Shown here: one piece after another, positions 11,960-24,094 of the stretch
Position numbering within the stretch: the first letter of the stretch is position 1
Layout of the letters: every line of letters starts with the position of its first letter
DNA from: Diploptera punctata
Lineage: Eukaryota; Arthropoda; Insecta; Blattodea; Blaberidae
DNA: 64,000 nucleotides
Direction: 5' to 3'
NCBI GenBank assembly: GCA_030220185.1
Contig: JASPKZ010007294.1
Location: forward strand, 1,314,001-1,378,000
Notes under the pieces: model-generated
The model's input: only the letters and a program-made list of their open reading frames with translations
Told to the model about the DNA's origin: nothing
The model's database searches: none
Program-made: the position numbers and the translations under genes

Positions 11960-12075
11960 AAGTAGTGGCTTTAATTTGAGAAAACCAGCTATAACGACTG
12001 GGGGATCCAATATGCTGACCATATGTTTTCCCTATAATGGTTGTATGATCGTGCATCTCTGAATGATTAACACAC
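11960..12075. repeat. Dispersed repeat, second copy of the core at 9603-9733
   Basis: It shares gagaaaaccag, taacgactggggg and atatg words in the same order and orientation as 9603-9733, but is more diverged. Confidence 0.55.
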
Positions 12076-12419
12076 GCGGTGAGGTCAACAGCCGGATGTT
12101 AAGCAAAGCGCCATCTTAGCCTGATACGTGCCAAGGAAGAAGAGTTTGCTACTTAACAAGTGAAGTGTTGGGGAAGTACAGAGATTATGCCGTACAACTT
12201 TCTTAAGTTGACGTAATACAAATGTAAGTCAAGAGTAGAGTTTGTATTGTTAGTTAGAATCATATGTAATAAAATTCGTGGTAAATTACGTTAAGAATCA
12301 TAACATTTACTATTTTTTTGTCTCCTCAACTGTTAAAACAATAAAACAATGTAGGCCTTCCTGAACCAGTCCCATCATCCGCAGAAGGTAGTTGTTTACT
12401 TTCGAGGTATCATCCTGAT

Positions 12420-12975
12420 AACGACAGATTTGGAATGGTCTTGTAGGTAGTGTTTAGTTTACTGGGTGCATTCTCGTTTAAAATCAAACTGTTATCAATT
12501 TCCTTGAAGATCTCTAACTCCTACAGTATGTTCATCTTAGCTGGATTATATTCTCTATGTTAAAATTTTAGGGTGTTATCTATATTCTACAGTTTATGCC
12601 CTTCCTTTATTATATATTTTGCGAAACTTCATTTACCATCTGCATATTTAAAGTCTTTAAAATTATTTTTAAAATCTAATATTAAAACTTCTGTTGGTTC
12701 TTCCCATGTAAAATATATTACAGTTCTTACACGTAAGTTTATTTATGCCTTTGTTGTTAAAATTATTATTTATTCTGTTATTTATTATGTTGTTAATTTT
12801 GATTTCAGTTTTGTATGCAATTTTTATGTTTTTGTTAAATATTTTAAGCGTGTTAACTAATGTTGTTGTTTCATTTCCTATGGGGCTTATAGGTAAGCGT
12901 TACCCAGTTCGTTTTGTATTATCATGTTCTTTTCCAAATTTGGTTATGATGAGTGCGTAGTTCTTTCTTTAATTT
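12420..12975 (-). mobile_element. Penelope-type GIY-YIG fragment, second family
   Basis: Minus-strand translation, across frameshifts, reads KRTG and IGNETTTLVNTLKIF in the linker upstream. It then gives INKLTCKNCNIFYMGRTNRSF, which matches the cysteine/YIG part of the GIY-YIG nuclease, and FAKYIIKEGHKL, KMNIL, ELEIFKEID in the C-terminal tail. The order and spacing are those of the C-terminal third of Penelope-like ORFs. No RT is left. It differs from the elements at 4.5-7.3 kb and 26.5-28.7 kb. Confidence 0.65.
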
Positions 12976-12983
12976 TATATTTA

Positions 12984-13162
12984 TTAATTAAATAAAAATA
13001 AAACGTAGTTTTATTTGATTTTCATATTTATTATATAGGCCTAATTCAGTGACAGCTGTTTCGGTACACTGTACCTTCTTCAGACATGTTAACAAATTGT
13101 CACTGAATTATATAATAAATATGAAAATCAAATAAAACTACGTTTTATTTTTATTTAATTCA
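12984..13162. repeat. Long inverted repeat with hammerhead-like core in the loop
   Basis: Arms of about 65 bases (about 12984-13053 and 13098-13162) are near-perfect reverse complements, including the word aaaacgtagttttattt. The left arm carries a 6-base insertion, ggccta, absent from the right arm. The loop on the minus strand reads CTGAAGA (13083-13077), a 5-bp hairpin ggtac/gtacc (13075-13063), GAAAC (13062-13058) and GTC (13053-13051). This order resembles the hammerhead ribozyme core found in Penelope-like elements. Confidence 0.7.
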
Positions 13163-13169
13163 TAAATAT

Positions 13170-13960
13170 GGATTTTCATCAAGTAAACACAAAGTCAATT
13201 GATTAATTTTATATTATCTAGAATCATATTATTAGACCGGTCTGGTAAAATCAATGTTTAGTTTCAATTGATGAGTTCCAAAATGAATTTTTACAGCAAT
13301 TTTTGTATTTTCTCATTATTTTCTTTTAAAGTTTTGGTAACTTTTTTCAGTTTTAGGGCATTTATTGAAAATGTTAGTACTCATAAAGTAACTATTTTAA
13401 TTACTTTTTTTAACATAAAGTGCGGACCCAACTTGCTATTATATTTGCAAATATTGTAAATCACAGATAATTTTATTGACACTGAAGTTTCTTTTTATTT
13501 TGCTACGTCTCACAGTCCATGCAAATACAGTATTGTTGACACAATTTCGTAATTGTGTCCCTACCAATTTTACAGCTTGCCTTTAGCGTATTTATTCTGA
13601 TGGCAGGGATGTTCCTTGAAATGTCTGTATTAAATTTAACTTCTTTTGAAACTGTAAGAGGGGAACATTTATTTTGTAAAATCTAGAACAAATCTCATTT
13701 GTTTGTTTACAATTTTACATACGTCCTACATAAAGTAATGTTTTGAATGTAAACTTCGGTTATCAACTTTCCTATGACATTATATTCACGTGTCGCAAGC
13801 CATAACAATTTTCTTAAATAAATAAAGATAATATATTATAGAACTCTCAAATCCAGTTTTGCCTAAATGTATATTTATTAATTTGTGATACTTTGAAGGT
13901 TTTAAAAAACTCTCAATTCCTGTTAAGAGTAGTTTATTATTTGCATTTAAGTTCTGGAAT
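13170..13960. other. AT-rich spacer, nothing recognised
   Basis: No coding domain recognised on either strand. Confidence 0.5.
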
Positions 13961-13967
13961 TCTGTTC

Positions 13968-16900
13968 CTTATATTATTGTGCTTCTTATTATATCCTGCC
14001 TGATAACCTTGTTCTTATCTGCTTATTCCATAATGCACGACGTAATATTTTAATTGTTGATCATATTTTAATGATTTTTCTCACGTTCATCATGTTTTTC
14101 TTCCTTGCTAATATCTTTACCACATACATTTATAAAATCCTTTCTTTAATCTAAAATGAAATCCTGTATTTTTTCTTCTTATTCTTCTCCATCTTCTTGC
14201 ACATGACATATCAACCGATCTTTCTAAATATAATTTCAATCTCAATTTGTATTTATCTCTTAATATTCTAATAATACATTCATATTTAAATTATTGGACG
14301 AATACGATAACTAGGATTTGAAAATAAATTTTGAAAAAAAAATTATATTATTGTGCTTCTTATTATATCCTGCCTGATAACCTTGTTCTTATCTGCTTAT
14401 TCCATAATGCACGACGTAATATTTTAATTGTTGATCATATTTTAATGATTTTTCTCACGTTCATCATGTTCTTCTTCCTTGCTAATATCTTTATCACATA
14501 CATTTATAAAATCCTTTCTTTAATCTAAAATGAAATCCTGTATTTTTTCTTCTTATTCTTCTCCATCTTCTTGCACATGACATATCAACCGATCTTTCTA
14601 AATATAATTTCAATCTCAATTTGTATTTATCTCTTAATATTCTAATAATACATTCATATTTAAATTATTGGACGAATACGATAACTAGGATTTGAAAATA
14701 AATTTTGAAAAAAAAATTATATTATTGTGCTTCTTATTATATCCTGCCTGATAACCTTGTTCTTATCTGCTTATTCCATAATGCACGACGTAATATTTTA
14801 ATTGTTGATCATATTTTAATGGTTTTTTCTCACGTTCATCATGTTCTTCTTCCTTGCTAATATCTTTATCACATACATTTATAAAATCCTTTCTTTAATC
14901 TAAAATGAAATCCTGTATTTTTTCTTCTTATTCTTCTCCATCTTCTTGCACATGACATATCAACCGATCTTTCTAAATATAATTTCAATCTCAATTTGTA
15001 TTTATCTCTTAATATTCTAATAATACATTCATATTTAAATTATTGGACGAATACGATAACTAGCATTTGAAAATAAATTTTGAAAAAAAAAATTATATTA
15101 TTGTGCTTCTTATTATATCCTGCCTGATAACCTTGTTCTTATCTGCTTATTCCATAATGCACGACGTAATATTTTAATTGTTGATCATATTTTAATGATT
15201 TTTCTCACGTTCATCATGTTCTTCTTCCTTGTTAATATCTTTATCACATACATTTATAAAATCCTTTCTTTAATCTAAAATTAAATCCTGTATTTTTTCT
15301 TCTTATTCTTCTCCATCTTCTTGCACATGACATATCAACCGATCTTTCTAAATATAATTTCAATCTCAATTTGTATTTATCTCTTAATATTCTAATAATA
15401 CATTCATATTTAAATTATTGGACGAATACGATAACTAGGATTTGAAAATAAATTTTGAAAAAAAAATTATATTATTGTGCTTCTTATTATATCCTGCCTG
15501 ATAACCTTGTTCTTATCTGCTTATTCCATAATGCACGACGTAATATTTTAATTGTTGATCATATTTTAATGATTTTTCTCACGTTCATCATGTTCTTCTT
15601 CCTTGTTAATATCTTTATCACATACATTTATAAAATCCTTTCTTTAATCTAAAATTAAATCCTGTATTTTTCTTCTTATTCTTCTCCATCTTCTTGCACA
15701 TGACATATCAACCGATCTTTCTAAATATAATTTCAATCTCAATTTGTATTTATCTCTTAATATTCTAATAATACATTCATATTTAAATTATTGGACGAAT
15801 ACGATAACTAGGATTTGAAAATAAATTTTGAAAAAAAAATTATATTATTGTGCTTCTTATTATATCCTGCCTGATAACCTTGTTCTTATCTGCTTATTCC
15901 ATAATGCACGACGTAATATTTTAATTGTTGATCATATTTTAATGATTTTTCTCACGTTCATCATGTTCTTCTTCCTTGCTAATATCTTTATCACATACAT
16001 TTATAAAATCCTTTCTTTAATCTAAAATGAAATCCTGTATTTTTTCTTCTTATTCTTCTCCATCTTCTTGCACATGACATATCAACCGATCTTTCTAAAT
16101 ATAATTTCAATCTCAATTTGTATTTATCTCTTAATATTCTAATAATACATTCATATTTAAATTATTGGACGAATACGATAACTAGGATTTGAAAATAAAT
16201 TTTGAAAAAAAAAATTATATTATTGTGCTTCTTATTATATCCTGCCTGATAACCTTGTTCTTATCTGCTTATTCCATAATGCACGACGTAATATTTTAAT
16301 TGTTGATCATATTTTAATGATTTTTCTCACGTTCATCATGTTCTTCTTCCTTGCTAATATCTTTATCACATACATTTATAAAATCCTTTCTTTAATCTAA
16401 AATGAAATCCTGTATTTTTTCTTCTTATTCTTCTCCATCTTCTTGCACATGACATATCAACCGATCTTTCTAAATATAATTTCAATCTCAATTTGTATTT
16501 ATCTCTTAATATTCTAATAATACATTCATATTTAAATTATTGGACGAATACGATAACTAGCATTTGAAAATAAATTTTGAAAAAAAAATTATATTATTGT
16601 GCTTCTTATTATATCCTGCCTGATAACCTTGTTCTTATCTGCTTATTCCATAATGCACGACGTAATATTTTAATTGTTGATCATATTTTAATGATTTTTC
16701 TCACGTTCATCATGTTCTTCTTCCTTGTTAATATCTTTATCACATACATTTATAAAATCCTTTCTTTAATCTAAAATTAAATCCTGTATTTTTTCTTCTT
16801 ATTCTTCTCCATCTTCTTGCACATGACATATCAACCGATCTTTCTAAATATAATTTCAATCTCAATTTGTATTTATCTCTTAATATTCTAATAATACATT

Positions 16901-17718
16901 CATATTTAAATTATTGGACGAATACGATAACTAGGATTTGAAAATAAATTTTGAAAAAAAAATTATATTATTGTGCTTCTTATTATATCCTGCCTGATAA
17001 CCTTGTTCTTATCTGCTTATTCCATAATGCACGACGTAATATTTTAATTGTTGATCATATTTTAATGATTTTTCTCACGTTCATCATGTTCTTCTTCCTT
17101 GTTAATATCTTTATCACATACATTTATAAAATCCTTTCTTTAATCTAAAATTAAATCCTGTATTTTTTCTTCTTATTCTTCTCCATCTTCTTGCACATGA
17201 CATATCAACCGATCTTTCTAAATATAATTTCAATCTCAATTTGTATTTATCTCTTAATATTCTAATAATACATTCATATTTAAATTATTGGACGAATACG
17301 ATAACTAGGATTTGAAAATAAATTTTGAAAAAAAAAATTATATTATTGTGCTTCTTATTATATCCTGCCTGATAACCTTGTTCTTATCTGCTTATTCCAT
17401 AATGCACGACGTAATATTTTAATTGTTGATCATATTTTAATGATTTTTCTCACGTTCATCATGTTCTTCTTCCTTGTTAATATCTTTATCACATACATTT
17501 ATAAAATCCTTTCTTTAATCTAAAATAAAATCCTGTATTTTTTCTTCTTATTCTTCTCCATCTTCTTGCACATGACATATCAACCGATCTTTCTAAATAT
17601 AATTTCAATCTCAATTTGTATTTATCTCTTAATATTCTAATAATACATTCATATTTAAATTATTGGACGAATACGATAACTAGGATTTGAAAATAAATTT
17701 TGAAAAAAAAATTATATG
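13968..17718. repeat. 374-bp satellite, ten tandem copies
   Basis: Units of 373-376 bp start at about 13968, 14343, 14717, 15092, 15467, 15840, 16215, 16589, 16963 and 17338. Each opens with attattgtgcttcttatt and ends with ttttgaaaaaaaa. Copies 2-10 are almost identical; copy 1 has a diverged left edge. Three variable sites (ttgctaat/ttgttaat, aaatgaaatcc/aaattaaatcc, ctaggattt/ctagcattt) give a repeating four-unit pattern. Five units show the same 65-codon frame, a by-product of the repetition with no domain. The right edge runs directly into a LINE fragment. Confidence 0.95.
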
Positions 17719-17727
17719 GGATATGGA

Positions 17728-18330
17728 GCAGAAACCGATGATTTAATATAAGAAGATCAGAAGGGCTATATTAGACGATGTGAAGAATTTGAGTACCTGG
17801 GAGTAAAAGTAGATAAAGAGGATATACAAGAAATTGATATTAAGAACAGAATAAATAAAGGCAGAGCAATAACAGCAATGATGAATGGAGTCTTATGGAA
17901 CAGACATACAACCAGAAAAAAAGAAGATACAAACATATAATTCAATAGTGAGATGTACTATCACATATGGAGCTGAAGGTTGGAAATTCAACAAACACGT
18001 AGATCAATAACTTATGTCTATGGAAATGGATGTCTTGAGGAGAGAAGCAAGATGTTCAAAATTAGAAAAAATAAGAAATCCTGTCATACGAGAAGAGATG
18101 AATATTATATTTTCCATGGTAGATTATATAAGATACAAGCCATCAAATTGATATGGGCATGTACGACGAATATAAGAAGAAAGGTTACCCAGAAAAACAT
18201 TGGAATAGTGTCCACCTGGAAGAAGAAGAAAATAAATACCTCGAAACTCGTGGATGCAAGAAATAAGAACCGGAATGAGTACAAGAGGACTGGAGGACAT
18301 GGAGTGAATCGATAGACACAAGCGGAGAAG
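17728..18330 (+). mobile_element. LINE 3'-end fragment (RT C-terminus)
   Basis: Translation across frameshifts gives FEYLGVKVDKEDIQEIDIKN, RAITAMMNGVLWNRHTTRK, TYGAEGW, MEMDVLRREARCSKLEKIRN, a GHVRRI-like word, CPPGRRRK and WMQEIRTGMSTRGLEDMEW. These are the RT thumb and C-terminal region of an insect non-LTR retrotransposon. The 5' part is missing and the fragment starts at the satellite edge. Confidence 0.75.
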
Positions 18331-18339
18331 GAAATAAAA

Positions 18340-18930
18340 CTTTAGGCTCATAAACCTTTGTAAACTTTGAAAATCTGTATAAAATAAAATAAAATTAAAT
18401 ATGGGAATTATATTATGTATCTGTGTATTTTATTAGATTTAAATAATGTACTGTATGAGGCAATTAACATAATTAATGTCTTAAATTGATGGAGAATTGT
18501 TTTGTTACTGTCGCCGCCTTCTAGTTCTATTTTAAATATCTTTGTACTCTAACATATGTGCATTTGTTTGTGCATCAGTTTGAGAATATTCTCCTCTCGC
18601 CGCAGAAATAAGCATGTTGTAATGTTCCTCAAGATAAATGAGTTTTATTCTATTCTTGGACAACATTTGTGTCTACTTTAACACGGTCACTGACAGAGAA
18701 CATGTATTAGGAATCTATTCCAGTATATTTTTAATTGTTTTCTGGCCTCTAATAAATAGTTTGACAGTTCTATCTTTGTTAACGGTTTACCCTTCTAACA
18801 AAACACAAGTTATAATTAGTTTAATATATTGGCGTAGGTCATGACATCCTCAACCAACAGCCAGTAACTTTAAAAGCGCCTTGATAAAAAAAGGAACTTA
18901 TTGGTCAGTCGAAGCGTTTTCGTATTCGGT
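18340..18930. other. Spacer, nothing recognised
   Basis: A 68-codon frame at 18638-18844 has no recognisable domain. Confidence 0.5.
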
Positions 18931-19554
18931 TTAAAACTCGCGATTGACTAACTTGACGAATATTTCATAATATTCTTCCTGATGAAGGCAAAATCGGTTG
19001 TAAACAATTAATTTCATTTCAAAGTCAGTGAAATACTAAATAACACATTTATTTCCCTCAACATAAATACATTTATTTACTGACCTTTGTACGATATAAC
19101 GATTATTATGTTGACTAGCATCCCTGGGGTCCCAGATTTGTTTCCCGGTTGCTCCCTAGAAAGGTTTATGTACAGATGTAACCAGTTCATACATACAATA
19201 TATAAACAGGTTCAAAAGAACACTTAAGTGCAATATAAAAAATCAATACATTTGTTACGTACAGGTAGTCTACGCTATTTAAAGAAAATATTGAATGCCT
19301 AGGTATATTCGGTTCTAAAAAAATATAGAATTCATATATATATATATATATATAGGCTATAACACTTAATAGCCGTGTTGCTTTACAATATACGTGAAAT
19401 AATCTATGTAATCTAAAAATTTAATTCCCATTTTTTTTCGTGAAGTGCAAAATACGAAAGCATTAATTACAAATTATTTGAGTTAACTGCAAACAACACA
19501 ATTTGCAAAATATGAACGACAAAAAATAGCTTACAATATCTAAAGTGCCTGTTA

Positions 19555-19805
19555 GATGTAAATAGCATTACTTATTTGGGTGTTAATATTACCTGTAATA
19601 AAACATTCATTACAGAAATCAAATAACAAGTAAAAATGGAATCGATGATATCCGAAGCATTGAGGATGAAAAGGGCTCTACACACTTGTATTGAAACTCA
19701 AAACAGATACACCACTACCAGTGAGAAGACCCCTAACACGGAGGAAATACAGCTTATCACGGATTGAAAAAGGCAGTGGAACTTACTGAAGATTATCCTG
19801 AATTA
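19555..19805 (+). mobile_element. LINE RT C-terminal remnant
   Basis: The plus strand reads ITYLGVNITCNKTFITEIK and VKMESMISEALR, matching the YLG-type RT thumb of insect LINEs. It then decays into a sequence rich in acc/gaa. Very short and 5'-truncated. Confidence 0.5.
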
Positions 19806-20094
19806 TGAAGAAGAAGAATAAAAAATGCGCGTCCATTCCAGACTATATTATCTGTGAAATTTCAATGACGTTAGCTATGGATAAACCTAATTTAAATCAC
19901 TATATGCATAACGCTAAAGTACATTTAGCCTGAATTACGGGCTATGTTTGATAAATGTATGACTAGAATGAAACATAAAACGGTTTAGATGGGATAAATT
20001 ACTGTTACCAATCGAAAACAATTCTATCACGTACAGGTTGTATAGTAAGATAAGAAAGAATTAAAAAATAATTTTGGTCATCAGGCCACATGCT

Positions 20095-20170
20095 ATTCAG
20101 TTCGATTTATTTCACAGACCTCTACATATAGGGGTTCATCTCATACCTTGACCCAACCCTGAGTTGGACA
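20095..20170 (-). repeat. Dispersed repeat related to 1213-1280
   Basis: The reverse complement contains cagggttgggtcaaggtatg and a following cccctata word, like the plus strand at 1213-1250. Confidence 0.45.
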
Positions 20171-20174
20171 CGAG

Positions 20175-22035
20175 TTGAGGTTATTTTATTGACTAGTATA
20201 CTTAAATCGCTGACAATAGAAATCTATTTCAAAATTTACATTGGAAAACCATTAGAAAAGACCATTAAGAAAGTCTAGACATAGGTAGAAGGATATCGAG
20301 GACGTGAATGCTGGGTATTCGAGTACCGAACTGAACCTGAGGATTCATACAATTAGATAGAGCAGTTAGTTTGGTTAATGCAATAATATTAAGAAGTATA
20401 CAGGTCTGGAAAATTAGAATAACGATAAACGGGTATAACGAGAATTCCTCATAAAAAGATGGCATTGATAATTGAAACGAATATAGGGCTAGGCATATAA
20501 ATGCGACTAATAGAATATCAAGATATATATTCCAGGTTTACAGATTATCAAGACTCGTGTAAAATTTTGGTACTTACTGGAAATGATCTGTAGGCCTATA
20601 TTTCATCAATATTCATTCACATGCTTTAAAGACATTACGAAATTGCATGGCAACTCTGGATGCTTACATACAACTTCGAAGTGCACAAAATAGAATGAAA
20701 AATCGTCTTTGTACCATATGCCTTTAATTTAAGCATTCCACAAATTTAATGTCTACTTCTTGAGATATATCCAAGTTCTAAATTACTAATTATTAAATAA
20801 CAATCTTTAACATATAACATCTTGAATAGCAGAAGTAGAAATATATTTTTTATGTGCTGATTCTTGAATTCTTCAGGAGTAAAACATTTTCAGGTGTATC
20901 TGAAAGATAATATAATATCGGGATTTGAACAGTCAATTAAAGATCACTACTACTGCAGTTGCTATGTAAAGTAATGGGAATAGAATGTGTACACACAATG
21001 ATATACCTTACTCATTAACAAAATAATGTATGGACTTCATAAGCGTTTGTATTTCATTTTGCAAGCCGTAATTCAGGGTAAAGTGACACCTCATTACGTT
21101 CTGCAAGATGAGTGCATCGTGTGGGAGTGTTAGGCACCGTGCCAGCTACTCTTTGAGTTCTGCCGCGTCACTTCGTACTTCCCATCAGTTTGAATATTTC
21201 CTGCTGAGACAGGGAACATGTCTGCTAATGATAACAATTTTAATGAACAAAAATAGTACGAATATGTTTCACCGAAAGAATATCTTGGTCATTAGAACTG
21301 CACTATAACAATTCGAGGAGTCCACCTATACATAAGTTACTGATCTAGTTGTTTTCTCGATAAATGTTATTATTTTGATGATACAGCGAATAATATTTTC
21401 GAAAACCCATTTCATTTTGTTATTACATCTATAAGAAATGTAATAAATGTTGAATTCCCGGTTTTAATATAGGTTTGAAATTGAAGCATAAAATAGATTG
21501 TTAATTAGCCTATACATGGAATGATTGGCGATAATAGTTCAGGATTGGGATGTACGATTATAGATAGATTATGTCTATACGGCTCGATAGTGTCAGTGAG
21601 TTAGCAAGTTAGTTGATATTATACTCTTAATGAATATAGGCTAAGTAAGACATTTTATTTTAGTAATTTTATCTCATTTGACGTTATTAGTAGTTAGAAG
21701 ATTTTACATTTAATTGCTGTTCTTAAAAATAAATATAGCATTAAAAATTAGCTTAAAGAAGCAGAAATGCGATGGAATTTAATGCATTTTAACTCGAACT
21801 ACGATGTGATACATTAAGCTACGCTTTGTAATTGCTTGATATGTTTAAAAACCACGGATGTGTATATAGCATAATTAGACGATCTTAATCTATCAATCAA
21901 GTCTCCTACTTCTTCTATAGGATGTTTCCATTTTATTTATGGATCATCCGAAACTCGGCTGCAGTAATCCCTACATTTAACAATTCATAACATTGGATTT
22001 TAATTGCGATTTTAGAACCTCTGCTATACAAATAT
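20175..22035. other. AT-rich spacer, nothing recognised
   Basis: Small frames at 20265-20465 and 21108-21308 have no domain support. Confidence 0.5.
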
Positions 22036-22040
22036 CAGTT

Positions 22041-23276
22041 ATAGGGTAATCTCGGCTGATTGGGGATACAGGGTGAATAGGGACACTTTTATATTTTGTT
22101 CTCTCCACTGAAATCTAAGACTCCCAGAGTGCTGGTATCTGTCAACTAACCTCTGTACTTCATGTAACAAAAACCAATTGTGTGACATTTTGTTTCTCGT
22201 CTGTTGTGTGAACATTTCATGACAAAGATTTGGTGTTCCAGGTAAGTGGAATAATAGCTTCATACATTCAGTATTTTAGTTTTTGTTACGCGTGTCTCTT
22301 ATAACTAACGGTCAAATTACGATTTATTTTTTGCTAAATTATGAAGTATTTATTCTCAAAGCAATGAGGATATTTCCCATCTTTGCCGACAATGGTTTAA
22401 ATGTTGCCAACCTATGAAAATTGAAACACTGTATTTTGGGTGAATAGGGGCACAATTGTCGGCTTAATAGGGACAGCGTATTTGACTAATTTATTTGTAA
22501 CTGCAGTTGGGTAATAATGACCAAGAGTTAGAAGTAAGTTGATTTGCATTGAGCTACTAAAGCATTCCGTCAGGGAAGAAGCTTGTATCATCCGGCAGAG
22601 TTATTTTGGATATCTCGTTCGTGTCCTCACTGTCACCGTATTAGTGAGAGTAATTATCCGCTAAAAAAATAATTGGTAGCCTACAAAGAATTCTTCCCTT
22701 TTCTGCACATGGATTTGAATTATATTTCAATAATGTTAGAAAGACAGCTTTTTGATTCGCGGAGAAAAATGCAACAAGCATGATGATGACACAGAAGAGC
22801 CGAAAAAGAATAACACTATGTGTGGGGTGTGTTTATAAAATATAGTGGCGTGATACAGGACGTGTATGGTATTATGAAAAATATGTTGGAGCTGGGGAAG
22901 AAAAAAGAAATGTTAGTAGGCTATATAAAGAAATAAATCTGATTCTATGATAGTTTATATAGAACATTATGTTAAACATTTTTTGTTTAAAATGTCATAA
23001 AAATAAATATTTTATCGAAATCAGCCATTTTAAAATGTCCTGATTCACCCAAAAGACAGTCCCTATTTATCCTAACAGTTTAGGATGAAGGTACTGAAAT
23101 ATAAATGTCAATAATTCCTCGTTCATTCGATGGATGATGCTATATTTAATTAGTACAAAATATTGATGAAAGGTTATGTTGAATCATAAAATACAAAACA
23201 TAGATGTTTCTCTGATAATGAAACCGATATTACGGATTTTCCTATGTTTGTCCCGATTCGCCCGAGCTTACCCTAC
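22041..23276 (+). mobile_element. Non-autonomous pogo-like element with a PHD-finger remnant
   Basis: The left end tagggtaatctcggctgatt and the reverse complement of the right end tagggtaagctcgggcgaat form imperfect terminal inverted repeats bounded by TA. Words like gtgaatagggacac recur inside both ends. Near 22815 the plus strand encodes CGVCFIKYS, like the start of the C-terminal PHD-type finger of pogo-like transposases such as the one at 37007-37234. The DDE domain is gone, so this is an internally deleted copy. Confidence 0.65.
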
Positions 23277-23279
23277 TTC

Positions 23280-24090
23280 AATTCAATAAACTGTTGAATA
23301 ATAATAAAGTATTATGCAAAAATCTAACATATAAAGATAAACAAATTCTGAAGTATATATTTTATTCCGTCGTTTACCTCATATTCAATTTAGGTAACAT
23401 ATTTTTGTATTATCATGATATCTCAACCTTTCAAGTTAACTACATAGATAATATTTAATTAAAGGGACGGGATAGAAATATATGAATAAGAACATTTATT
23501 GCTTCTGTTCATTTTTCACAGTTATACATTACGTAGAAAATTAATTTAAAATAAATAAATAAATGAGTATTGACCACCTTTCGTTAGACTACATGTCGTT
23601 CAGTTAGATATATTTTTGACTTTAATAGTACTATTTTGTAAACCTACAAGTGAAATTATAAATTTTGCATTTGTTATTATTTTATCTAGGTACGTTTTTT
23701 ATCCACTCTCTCCTTTTCCGTGTATAAACCAAATGTAATGACTTACAAAAAGTAAAATTAATTTGATTGTAAATTTGATTTAACAAACGGATTATTTTAT
23801 TTTCTCATACAACGAGAAGAGTTAGAGAGATAAGTGGAGTGTTAAATTGTGAGTGAGAGTGAGTGTGAAGATCGTGTTCACCTTCCCCACTACAGTTACT
23901 TATCCAACATCGTGCAGTAAACAGTAGCTTATAAAAAGCTAATCGCTGTTTTTGTTCAAATTAATTGTCTAATCACACACCTCAGTAAGCTTGCGTGACG
24001 TTAGTCGAAGTAAGGCACATTCCTTATCGAATGCATTGCATGTCCCAACACATTATATAAATAAATTTAATTAACAAATTAACAACTGAA
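23280..24090. other. AT-rich spacer, nothing recognised
   Basis: No feature recognised. Confidence 0.5.
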
Positions 24091-24094
24091 TATT

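Noticed and set aside
14331..17148. Repeated 65-codon open frame, five near-identical copies
   Set aside because: Each lies at the same place in the 374-bp satellite unit. The protein is a hydrophobic AT-driven translation with no domain, and the frame is lost in units with an extra A.
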